Source: Nymphaea colorata (Eukaryota > Streptophyta > Magnoliopsida > Nymphaeales > Nymphaeaceae). From it: a DNA stretch of 64,000 bases. A program made the position numbers and the translations under genes. The number at the start of each line of letters is the position of its first letter. Position 1 is the first letter of the stretch. The notes beneath the pieces are model-generated. The model saw only the letters and a program-made list of their open reading frames with translations, was not told the origin of the DNA and made no database searches. Positions 1-11,358 of the stretch are shown piece after piece. The stretch lies in assembly GCF_008831285.2 (NCBI RefSeq), contig NC_045144.1, positions 21,343,716 through 21,407,715 on the forward strand, read 5' to 3'.

Positions 1-2012
1 ACTATATATAAATTTATACATACAGCCCCTCTGCTAGCCCCCTTTGAATTCGACCCTAAGCAGACATGTACATAGAAGCTAATTCTTTGCCTATTCGATT
101 CGTGTTAACTATTTTTTTTTTTTGCTTTAAATGGTAAGATTACAACACTCTAGTTGATGGGTGTTTCATGTCTTACTCAAGTCTCAAGGAGGCACTGATC
201 TTAAACTGTGTAATTTTTTTATATGGTGAGGACAAAGACGGGTATAATACGCAAAGATGTATATCTCGGAAATAAAATGAAAAAATTTCGGCAAATTTTT
301 TTAAAAATTAAAACATTTAATAAATCTTAAAGATTATTAAAAAAATAAAAAATCATAAAAAATATGAAAAACACAAAAAAACAGGTATAATATGCATTTT
401 ATATGTGTTTTTTATTTTCTGATGTTTTTTTTAAAAGACAGAAATAAAACAAGTATTATACTGACTGTGTTTTTTCATATTAGATGCATCTTTTGCCAAT
501 AATACGCATTTTTTGTAATAGTTTGTCAAATAATGAAACCGTGGGTGTAGTGTGATTGTCGTCGAAAGTTTAGGTATTTTTATCAAAAAAATCCTAAAAA
601 AATATTTCCTTTTATTTCTCGCTTTTGTTTAATCTAATTGAAGAATTTGTTGGCAATAAACTTTTAACAAGTAAATATAAATCAAAATAAAAATTATATT
701 TCCAAAATAAATTAAAAATTTGGGAAAATTTTGGACATTGTGGCAGCGCCGAAGAGACGAAGAGGAGGCGGGGCCTTTTCCTTTTGTTGGTATTTGCCAG
801 TCGCCATGCTCCGTTGATTGGCAACCACAACTGCTCGTTCACGTGACCTTCCACTGCGCACATGCAGTGGAGAGAGAAAGAGAGTAGAGAGAGAAAGAAA
901 GAAAGAAAGAGTTACCAAATCACTGCAGAAAGGGATTTACTTTGTGACTCCAACTTCGCATTTTTATAATTCACATTTATTTAGTGAATTCCAATGCATA
1001 AATTATTTAATTTGAGAGAGAGAGATTATAAAATTCTCTCTCTGGATTAGTGCTGATGCGGTACAGGTGTGGTAAAAGTGCCTTTTCATTTTTCTAAATC
1101 AATTTTAAATGTTTTAAATTACTTTTAAATTCAAAAAATAAAAAACTGGGGGAAAATTTAATGCACACTAATATTATTATTTACAACATTGTTCTATGTC
1201 CTCCTACATATGATTGGCATTTATGACATAACATAGACTATCTTTCTCTCAAAATTTATGATATATGTACATATATATAGGTTAATTTAATTTTGTAAAT
1301 TTAAATGCATAATTTCTTTTATGAAAGAGAGAGAAAGAAACTTACGAATTGATGGCCTCGATTCCTTCATATAACTCCCATTTATTTTCATAAATTTGCA
1401 TACTTAATTTGTTTTAAAGAGAGAAAGAGAGAGAAATTTACAAGATCACCGGTATTTTATGATTCATATTTATTAGTAAATTCAAATGCATAATTTCTTT
1501 GAGGAAAGGGATAGAGAGGTACAGAATTACTGCTCTGTCATAAAATTCAAATGCATGATTTGTTCCAATATAATGTTTGATGCAATCGCGGACAATTTTT
1601 CTCGGGGTAACTTTACTCCCCATAGGAGGCGACATTAATGAGGCTCCAACCGGTGAACCCACCTAACCGTCAAAGCACGGGAGCTCGGACCTAGGCCACT
1701 CTACGGCCTGGACCCCGAGCCCACCTGGGCTCGACCGACCCCCCTTATCTCTTTTTGAAAGGACAAAAGTTGGTCCCGTTCGAGGACGAATAAGGCAAAC
1801 CAGCCTTGCTGGGTACGAGCCTAGTACAGGGTTCTTCACTTTGCCCTGTCTACGGCCTATTTTGGTGGGTCCGATCCAGACCAGATGTAACGTGACATCA
1901 TACACTAATATCATCATGTATTGTTTCATCAACTTTACTTGGGCAGCAAGGCGGCTTACATTCAAAGGATTTGATATTCTAATCATGTGCACGTTATCAT
2001 GCTCTAACGTGT
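1..2012. other. AT-rich intergenic DNA, no gene recognised
   Basis: No open frame here has recognisable protein character or exon signals. There are short GA-rich tracts near 870-915, 1013-1025, 1325-1340 and 1418-1435, and A/T-rich sequence elsewhere. About 1600-1900 is clearly richer in G+C than its surroundings and is listed separately. Confidence 0.5.
1600..1900. other. GC-rich unidentified repeat-like segment
   Basis: About 300 bp of GC-rich sequence in AT-rich surroundings. It contains a 109-codon minus-strand open frame (1663-1992) with no domain I recognise. The abrupt composition change suggests a transposon fragment, but I found no convincing terminal repeats or target duplication. 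Confidence 0.3.
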
Positions 2013-2020
2013 TACATTAG

Positions 2021-2814
2021 TAGGGCTGCGTACTCGAGCTCAACTCGAAATGGCTCAAAAAAACTCGGTTCGTGCTCGACTGGATAATAAACGAGCCAAG
2101 TTTGACCTTACAATGATTCTCAAAACAGTAAATGAATCGAGTTCGAGTTTCAGGAACTCGCTCAAAAAAACTTGGTTTGTGCTTGACTCGTTTATGAACG
2201 AGCCGAGTTCGACCTTACAATGATATTCGAAACGATAAACGAATCGAGTTCGAGTTTCAAGAACTTGCTCAAAAAAACTCGGTTCGTGCTCGACTCGTTT
2301 ATAAACGAGCCAAGTTTGACCTTATAATGATATTCGAAACGAATCGAGTTCGAGTTTCAGGAACTCGCTCAAAAAAACTCGGTTCATGCTCGACTTGTTT
2401 ATAAATGAGCCGAGTTTGACCTTACAATGATATTCGAAACGATAAACAAATCGAGTTCGAGTTTCAGGAACTCGCTCAAAAAAACTCGGTTCGTGCTCGA
2501 CTGGTATATAAACGAGCCTAGTTCGGTCTTACAATGATACTCGAAATGATAAACCAATTGAGTTCGAGTTTCAAGAACTCGACTCCAAAACCGGTACTCC
2601 ATAGAGTATTGCCAAAGCAGGTTTCACAAGTTATATTAGTTAAACGAGTTAAGTGAGCTGGACGAGTTAACACCTAAACGAACTAAATGGGTTAAAGGAG
2701 TCGAGTTCGAGCTCGATTTTGTGTAGTTGAGTCGAGCTCGAGCTCAAGTTTTTTGAGCCGAATCAAGTTTGAGTTGACTAAGATCAGACTCGACTCGGCT
2801 CCTGTGCAGCCCTA
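2021..2814. mobile_element. Non-autonomous hAT-like DNA transposon (794 bp)
   Basis: The left end begins TAGGGCTGCGTACTCGAG. The right end, read on the other strand, begins TAGGGCTGCACAGGAGCC. These are terminal inverted repeats that share TAGGGCTGC. The flanking octamers are tacattag (2013-2020) and ttcatgag (2815-2822), 6 of 8 identical, consistent with a decayed 8-bp target-site duplication as made by hAT transposases. The inside is dominated by ACTCG/GAGCTCGA-type repeats and has no transposase frame. The same end sequence is found in the younger copy at 50333-50792. Confidence 0.8.
2057..2600. repeat. Tandem array of about 107 bp, five degenerate copies
   Basis: A core resembling aaaaaactcggttcgtgctc recurs near 2057, 2165, 2271, 2371 and 2478, so the unit is about 100-108 bp. 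Copies differ by scattered substitutions and one short deletion. The array fills the interior of the hAT-like element and is best read as amplified subterminal repeats. Confidence 0.8.
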
Positions 2815-3886
2815 TTCATGAGAGTAAGAACCGAGTTGAATGATAAACCATATATCCGAGTTGAATGATAAACGATGGGTCGTCTTTTTTTTGTTTTTAG
2901 TATGGTAAAATTACAATTAAATAATATTTGATGTTCATATATTTAAATTCAAGTGCAAATGAAGAAAAGTCGGTAACGTGTCTTAATCTGATTTTTTAAA
3001 TTTACAGTTTGAATATGACTTGAATCCGGCTTTTGATTTCACATATGAATCAAAATCCGATTTTAAAATACACAAACTGCAGTATAATATGCTAAGAACC
3101 GACTTTATCAATACTGGATATGAGTTATTTATTTGAAGCTGGATTCAAATTTGAATCTGAATCTGAATTCGAATTCGATAGATATTTATTTAAACATAAC
3201 CCTGACCCTAAAATCTTTATTTTTTATATTAATACGATACTTTGAAAATACATGATGATCACGAGCAACGCTTTCAAATGGGAAATATATTTAAAGAAAA
3301 AAGGCGTCTGAGTGGACGTCACGCATTTTATCACCTGATTCCCTCCTTGGGCAGAAAAAGATATTCACGTACGTAAATAAAGAAATAAATAAAAGGAAAA
3401 TTAATGCGGGCAATCGGCCTTTACGGTTCCCGATGTTCAACCAACAACGCCTTATGACATTGGGTTTTTGTCAAAATCTTATAAAAAAAGTTTTTGTGCA
3501 TGAAAATAGATTTTCTTAAAAGTCTAGGGGCTTTCCCCGAAAACTCCTGATCGATAGTTATTTCGTATTTAAAAAAAGCTGTACCGACTCTTGGAAACTA
3601 TTAATCAAATTGAACCAAAATTTGTCAACAAGTCCACATAAATTCCTCATTGACAAACTCGAGCTTCAAAATTTATAAAGTCCAATCATTGTATCGACCT
3701 ATCTAATGAAATATATATTTATCTTTTTTAATTAGAGAAACAATGATAGACATGAACGAGGTTGTATTCCATATAGAAACCAACATATAATTACGCATAG
3801 GTCTTAGCTTTGACCGTAGCGTGACAACTTTGATGACAATGACTACTTTGAAACTTTGGTTCTCTTTACACTTTACTTGACAACTG

Positions 3887-3888
<2 letters not shown>

Positions 3889-3949
<61 letters not shown>
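3889..3949. repeat. (TA)n microsatellite
   Basis: About 30 uninterrupted TA units. It can form a perfect hairpin and is probably length-variable. Confidence 0.95.
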
Positions 3950-3951
<2 letters not shown>

Positions 3952-4278
3952 CCAATAAATTCTCCAACTTTTTAAAGTACACTTTCCCATCTGCATCAAG
4001 CAATGTGTTTAATAATAAATGTTTGATATATTGCATGGAGCGGTCATGATTAGAGGAAATTGAAGATGGCTGTTTCTCTCTCTACACACACACACAAGTC
4101 TATTAAAAATTTAGTTTTAATGTAAAGACAAGAGTTGTATGCAGCTTGATTCCACAAAATTGTCAGCGGGTTTTATCTTGAATGTTGTCAAACAAGGACA
4201 AACAAAAGAAAACACGTTAGTTGATGCTCATCTGCATCCAACAAGAGTCTCATGTGGGTGGTTGGATCTTCCTTCTTT

Positions 4279-4279
4279 T

Positions 4280-4329
<50 letters not shown>
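4279..4329. repeat. Compound (CT)n(AT)n microsatellite
   Basis: A CT run of about 11 units passes directly into an AT run of about 13 units. It is one of several arrays with this compound structure in the window. Confidence 0.95.
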
Positions 4330-4332
<3 letters not shown>

Positions 4333-4439
4333 TAATTTGGTTTGCTTTACATGGATTGCATGGGGGCCACCTAAATCATGGAAGGTGCTCCAGCCAAGTG
4401 GCCTGTCAATTTACATTCTATCTGCACCGATGCCGGTGA

Positions 4440-5480
4440 GGATCACAGCCATCGATCGCCGTCTCCGGGGGCGGGCGTCCGACCCACCCATAATTCAGTT
4501 GTCGACATTGTTATCAGCCCCTGAATCAAATCAATTTGTTCATGCTGTGTGGTCTTGTAAGAATCGATTCAGCAAACAGTTCAAAAAAATAAGAAATTCT
4601 TAAATATTTAAAAGGCGATACGTGGCATGCTTAACGCTCGGAAATTCGGGCTCAGCCCGGCCCGGTGGGATGCCGGTGGACGCCGAAATCGCTGGTTCCG
4701 TGGTTCGCCTTCACGCCCAAAACAGGCAGCAGCATCAAAGGCGGCCGGAAATCTTGCGATTCTGGCCGGCTTCGACCACCCCACCAGTCGAGCTCCGGTC
4801 CGTTGGAAGCGCAGCCGTCCGGTGATGCCTCCTGAGAAGTTTCGTGGCGATTGGTTGCCGGTGGAGACAACGCCGGACGGAGAAGCAGCTATGGTGGAGG
4901 TCGACATCGCCCCTGTCACGCATACGTCTATTCCGGTCGAGCTTGGGCGGAGGGTGTTGTTTGAGCAGTCTGGGAGGCAACGGAGGCCAGCGCGGCGACG
5001 GTGAGCAGATAAACAGGGGCGCCGGGACTCTGTGGCTAAAAAGAGACTGCGGCCGGGAATCTCGCGATTCCGTCCGGCAGGATGCACCTCCGGGGATGGA
5101 CTTGGGCTCGTTAGGATCGCCACTCACCGGAGGTGTCGTCTAAGTTTTTTAGCGGCAAATGGCCACCAGAGATGGCGACGTCGGAGCGAAGAACAGGCCA
5201 CTGGGGAAAACACTCTTCAGACAACAGGAGCTTCTTCAAACGCTTCGATCGTGGTCGATTCCTGCTCGAATCGCCTTGGGTTTGCTCCAGGGGAATCGTG
5301 GGAGGCAGGCGATGTCGTCCGAACCAATGAGCGCCGGATTCCGCCGTACCAGTCGCCGGAAATCGTTGGAACAGTGTCGCCTATTCTTCGCCCCGTCGGG
5401 CCTGGGCCCATTACAGAGCCCACCTCTACTTTACACCCTATGAATCCATCCGATTCGATTCGAATCGAATCGCCCGATTC
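4440..5480. other. GC-rich block with overlapping open frames, unidentified
   Basis: About 1 kb of GC-rich sequence in AT-rich DNA. Overlapping open frames of 65-171 codons occur on both strands, as high GC content alone would produce. No conserved domain is visible. Related phrases recur inside it, for example ggccggaaatcttgcgattc near 4742 and ggccgggaatctcgcgattc near 5050, suggesting internal duplication. It may be a transposon fragment or a decayed gene. No strand or product can be assigned. Confidence 0.35.
5451..5472. repeat. 22-bp perfect palindrome
   Basis: The sequence is two CGATTCGATT-type half sites meeting at TTCGAA. All 22 positions are self-complementary. It lies at the right edge of the GC-rich block. 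Confidence 0.85.
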
Positions 5481-6780
5481 AGAATTATTAAAGTCTAGGT
5501 TAATAACACAAGGTTTGTAAAAATTTTCGACTTAGAATTGGATCGATACGGGCCATGATTCGCGGGTTCACGCTCCGAAGACGACGATTGACAGTTGGAG
5601 GGCAGTCTTGAAGATTCACGGAGACCGAAGGGCATTTTCGCATAGCGTGTTCTGGAAGCTTGAAATTAAAACGAAGAGGCGCGCCGAACGCAAAAGACAA
5701 CGACCCTCCGTCTTCTTTTTTAATTTTTATTTTTTAAAAATCTTTTTAATATAGAAGAAAACAAAAAGCGAGGAGAAGGGCCAATTAGAACAGGTTAAAC
5801 CTCGTTTCTTAAACAAATTTAGGTATTTATTTATATATAAAAAAGGATGCTGTATCCTTAATTTATTACAGAAACGTCCCTATCTTAGTTTTACTTCCTT
5901 TGGATAGAAAAAAGAGAATAATATACAAATAATAAAAACTAGATTACGAAGCAAAATAATAAATGGATATAAACAGAGAAATTTCACTGAAGGACGATTC
6001 TTTTGCCATAACTCTCAAGGAGGACTCCATGGTATGTGTCTGTCTCGTAACAGGCCTCATTTTTAATGACTTAAACATTATAGCGTTCCACGATCTTGCT
6101 ACATGTGATTATAATATTTTACGGTCACATATGAAATACTATATTAAATAACCTCATCTTTTCATTTATAATATTATTTATTAAAAACAGCTTTATGCTA
6201 AATCAGGAAATTTGTTATTCTAGAATACCTAACAGTGTCTCTTTGAGGGGATTATTTTCTTGGTAATGAAAATAATATCAATGTCCATTGAAAAAAATGG
6301 GAACTCTTCATATACCAGGATTTGAAGGAGATGAGCATATAATAATGTTAATATTGTTCATATTCTTATTGAAGCTGCTAATGTGACCAAAGGATTGTTA
6401 CATTAAACTCTTTAGAAATGCGATGTCAAGCGAAACCTTTGGCAATTCTAATGTTCTTTCGAAAAAATAGATCATGGTATTTTGATGCTTGAATATATTA
6501 AAATGTTTAAAGATATGTAGTATGTATCTTGATTTTATAATGTTTAAATATTGACTTCTTTGTTTTGGTTACAAATATTTTGGTTAGACTAAGTGCTTTG
6601 TTACAAATATTATGGTTAGAACTGTATGGTATTACGGAAGGTAAGCTTTTTTAGTCGACAATAGCAAGCAAATATGAGGCTTCCCAGAGGGAAATAGAAA
6701 ATGTAGATCGCGTTTTGAATTTATTCGTAAAATTGTAGGACCTCAAAAATAAATTTGACCATAAAAGAAGAAGACTCTGG
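5481..6780. other. Intergenic DNA upstream of MAP65
   Basis: AT-rich sequence with no recognised gene. It includes the presumed promoter of the downstream MAP65 gene. I cannot point to a specific TATA box with confidence because the region is rich in TATA-like words. Confidence 0.4.
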
Positions 6781-8018
6781 GTATGTGTCCGAAAACCGCT
6801 TCATTGAAAGCAGACAGCAGCTTCTCTCCTTTTCTTTCCACTTCACTCTCTCTCTCTCTCTGGCTCTCTCACTCTCTCTTCATTTCTGAACCTTTGTCCA
6901 GATCTCAGCAGAGGGTAGTGGCGCAGCTCGAGGAGGAGAATGGCATGTTAGCAGGTGAGCGACCAGGGCGGGTTCATTTTGACTGTCGTCATCGATCGAT
7001 CTCTGCGTTCTCCGAGTCACTGTTCTTTCTTCCTAATGAGAAATTTTGATCTCCTCTTCCTGCTGGGTAGAGGAAGAAGGAGGCAGCCCACATTTGGTAT
7101 CTGGGAGCAGAAGATCACTTTGCTTGACGGGGATTCCCCTCCGGGGGTGATCCTCGCCGGGGAATTGCTCGTTTTTCACTTTTTCTGTCTTGTCGTTGTT
7201 TTCTTTTTCTTCTTGTTTCCTTTTGCTTTTCTTGGATGGCAGAGCTGAAGGATGTGGGGGGACTGGGTTTAGCTCTTCGGTGATCTGATCGACATTCTGC
7301 TCATTTCACTTGCTTCCGGATTTCTGTGTGGGTTTTCGGTGGTTTACTTTGGAAGTTAGTTGCGACTTGGGCGTTTTTGGGGGTTTCGGAAGACGATCCA
7401 TGAATTTTGATTGCTTCCAAGTGTTCTTGGTGACATTTTTCTGCTCTTTCTGAACTCCCCATTTGCTCTCCGGAGTTCTGATCTCTGGAAAATTTAAACA
7501 CACACACACACACATTCTCTCTCTGTCTCTCCTTCTTCTTGAAGAGCAAGGTGGGGATTGGAGTAGAAGGAGCGGTGATTGTGTTTAGTGAGCGCGTCTT
7601 TGTATGCGTTGAGTTCAGAGTAGTGATGGGTCTTTCTCTCTCTTGCAGAGCTCTGAATTGGAGGTTTGGTGAGCGGATCTGTTGCGCTTGTGGCAGAAGG
7701 TGACCGTCGAACTTCTTGTTTGCAGATTTCTCACCCTTTGAACTAATTGTTTGCCTTAAAATGTAGATCATCTCTCTTTCACATACGTTTTTTTTTTGGA
7801 AAACACTGGAACTTTGACTTGCAGCTTCTTGGTTGGTTAGTTGTTGGAGTGATGGAGTCAAACCTTTTTTGTCGAGCTAGAATTCAACGCTTTACTGCCC
7901 TCTTTGTGGGTTACATTTTGCTAATGAAATGGCGGTCAAAGTTTCAGGTGCCACTGGTTTCGGTTTATAGAATCTCGTGAGGAAGGGAAGTGGAAACGGG
8001 AAAGCAGGGGAAGCAGAA
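6781..8018 (+). promoter_or_regulatory. Probable MAP65 5' leader with a leader intron
   Basis: A CT-rich stretch (6841-6885) is typical of plant transcript leaders. A strong donor AG|GTGAGC lies at 6954/6955. Plausible acceptors lie before the start codon, such as TTTCAG ending at 7947, so the leader is probably spliced. A three-codon upstream frame (Met-Ala-Cys-stop, 6940-6951) sits just before the donor and would be kept in the spliced leader. Leader limits are inferred. Confidence 0.45.
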
Positions 8019-11000
8019 ATGACGATCGCAGGGGTACATGATCCGTTGCTTGGTGGGATGACCTGCGGGTCTCTGCTTCAGCAATTGCAGGTGAGTGCAT
8101 CGTGCTTTGCCGTGAGCTCTTCCTTCAGTACCTTCAGCAGTTTAATGACAAATTATGCCCTGTGTAGCTCATGCTCTCACGGTATTTTTCGTCCCTTTTC
8201 TGTCACATTGCTCATGCGTACAGCAAATCTGGGATGAGGTTGGTGAAAGTGATGAGGATCGGGATAAGATGTTACTTCAGTTGGAGCGAGATTGCTTGGA
8301 TGTATACAGGCAGAAAGTCGACCAGGCATTGATAGCACGGACGCAGCTTCTCCAGGAACTGGCTGATGCGAAATCTGAACTCGCCGGCCTGCTCGCAGCT
8401 CTTGGAGAGAGGAGCTTTATTGGCACAGTATGTATATATGACCAAGTTCTTGCATACATTGTGCTTCGAGTGGTTCATATGTTTTCAGTTTATAAAACCT
8501 TGAAACTCTTGCTACCATCTTTCTTGGCTAGCTTGAAAATTGCATTGATTTGTCTGGGCTGTGGCCAAGGTCATCCATGCTCCTCATAGAAGTCTTGGGT
8601 AGTCTCTGGTTGGCTGTCTTTGTGAAAACAATCTTCTAGTTGAAGGTTCCCTTCTTTATAGATTCAATTGGTCGGATGTTTGTGGCAGCCGGAGAAAACT
8701 ACTGGAACCATCAAGGAGCAGCTTGCAGCCATAGCACCAGCACTTGAAGAACTCTGGAAACAAAAGCAGGAGAGGATCGAAGAATTCGCTGATGTTCAGT
8801 CACAGATTCAGAAGATTTGTGGAGAGATTTCTGGGAACCTTCACATTAGTGATCAGATGGAAACCCCAAAGGTGGATGAGAATGATTTATCCCTTAAGAA
8901 GTTGGACGAGTTTCATTCCCAACTGCAGGAGCTTCAAAAAGAGAAGGTAGTAGCCCGTGGCTTTTCATATTAGAATAATAAAAAAAATTGTATGATTGAT
9001 ATTTTGGGAGATGATCAAGTGTTGTTCATGTCGCAATTTCTGCAGAGTGATCGTTTGCACAAGGTCCTTGACTTTGTCAGCACAGTTCATGATCTTTGTG
9101 CTGTTCTGGGGATGGATTTCTTCAGTACTATTACGGAAGTTCATCCAAGCCTGGACGATGCTGTTGGCGTTCAATCAAAGAGCATTAGCGATGACACTTT
9201 GTCCAAGTTGGCGAGGACTGTAGAGTCTCTGGAAGAGGACAAGAAACAAAGACTTCAAAAGGTCTCCTTATTATTTTATATCTGCTTTTCAGAGGATAGG
9301 TCTGAGTTAAATTAATTGTTGCAAGGCGAACATAACTTTCTTGCCGTCTTTCATAATTGATAATTTTCGTAATGGTGCAGTCTATCCTGGTCTTATATCA
9401 GCACAGGGTCAGCTGTTACGTTACTGTTAGAAGTAGCTTTTGACCATCTGCTTTTTAATTTCTATTCTCTGTGACATATGCACTATACAATGGGATGTGT
9501 GGGCTTCTTGATATCTTTAGCATTTCAAGCTTTTCTGTTCTCTCTTTGCTAAAAGGTGATGTTAGTGCTGAAACATGATAATATGCAGTCGCTCAATTTG
9601 ACATGCCTAGAGATACGCCGAATTGCCTGACAACATCTGTTGAAATATGAACTACATAAATTCTTATGGGCGTACAGAGTTGTAGAATTCAGAGATATCT
9701 GCTTCATGTATTTTGGTCCTTTGGGATGTGCCTGTCCTGATACCTCTGTTTGGGACAGGATTTTGGGAGAGCTACCAGTATTGGAAGGAAAATGTATAAC
9801 AGCATTTGATATTCATTTGAGCGAAATCATCTTAAAATTTTTTCTGCAAAACCAACAGACATGACAATCAGAGTTGAAGATAACAAAGTACCAAAATCAA
9901 ATCTAATCTTTGTATGACTTTATCACCATTTTCATCGAAGTACTATATTTGTATTTCCTAGTGTAAAGATGATCTTATAACTCTTTTATGATTTTATCAC
10001 CATTTCTCAACTGCTTCTGAGCACTTGTTGATTATGGGAATCAGATTACCATGGCTTAAGTGAACATTTGACCAGTTTCCAGTTCAGCAAAAATAGGTTG
10101 CAAGGAATAGGAACTGAAATGGAAGTGAGAACTGTATAGAAATGGGAAACAATACCTATGCATGCACACACACAGATTTTTTATTAGCACAGTCACTAGA
10201 TTTACTACTTAAATACAATTACAGCTTTGAGATTTAGACAAATAGGTTCAATAAATGAAGTATAACACTATATTTAAACCCAGAATTCAATAAGGGACTA
10301 TGTACGTCCTCAAGATTAGCTAGCATCTATAGCGATCAAGGTACTAAATGCATAGAATGTTTGTTCTGCAAACAGACATTTATAGATGTTCAGACACCAA
10401 ATGTTGTGGGACAGTCCTGATTATTTCCTTACATTTTTGGTTTCTGTCTTTCCTTTTATGATCTTGATTGGATTATTTTGTATTCACTTGCACTTTTTTC
10501 TCTTTTATATTTGTATGGATTATGTTAAGTTCTAACTATATTATTTTTATTATTTAAAAACATATAATAATGATTTGAAGTTATTGTTCAGGTGCCCGCA
10601 CTTTGCACTTGTGAAAATATTCATGTTCTATTTTGTCACTTTGGGCATAAGATACAGACAGTCTGGTTCCCATGCCTCTGGCTGGCAGACAGTTATAAGA
10701 ATAAGATTTGTGACAAGAAGAGATACATGAAACCTTGAAGCAGAAAGGGTTCTTCAAAATGCCTTCATAACTGGAAGAACAAAATTAAGCGAGAATCAAT
10801 GATTGATCAAGGAATGGGAGGCAGCGTTAAGAATAAATAAAAGCTCATACTGTGCTTTGGGTACAATAATTAGCAAAACAACCTGTATTCTGTGGAAACA
10901 CATTCTCACCATCATGATGATTTGGTCTCTTAGAATAGTTTTTCTCATAAAACATCTTCAAGGTCTTATGATTGTGTTTAAAAGCTTCCATTAGCTATGA

Positions 11001-11260
11001 TCTGACATGGACTTGCCACCTAAATTTGATTTCAATTCATTTATGCAGCTGATATTTAACCTTTTACCTGTAATCAAACCAAATTCCTAGAACCTTTATG
11101 TTGCTCACTGTGCTTCTTGTAGGAATAAGTGGGAAGTTGTATTTTCCTTTCAGTGCAGGAGATTGTCACCCAGTCCTATGAGGGTATAGGGACTACACAC
11201 TGCTAGAGTTTTATTAAGTGATTTATGCCTAATTGTTCCACGATCTTATGAAGCAAAATA

Positions 11261-11358
<98 letters not shown>

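Larger units (their letters stand above)
2823..4439. other. Intergenic DNA with a long (TA)n microsatellite
   Basis: No gene recognised. The open frames that cross the dinucleotide arrays are repeat artefacts (poly-IY, poly-SL). It contains the (TA)n and (CT)n(AT)n arrays listed separately. Confidence 0.5.

Noticed and set aside
3703-3999. Open frame with poly Ile-Tyr on the minus strand
   Set aside because: It is created by the (TA)n microsatellite; there is no coding character outside it.
4608-5143. Several overlapping open frames on both strands
   Set aside because: Many frames are open at once because of high GC content; none shows a domain or a preferred strand.
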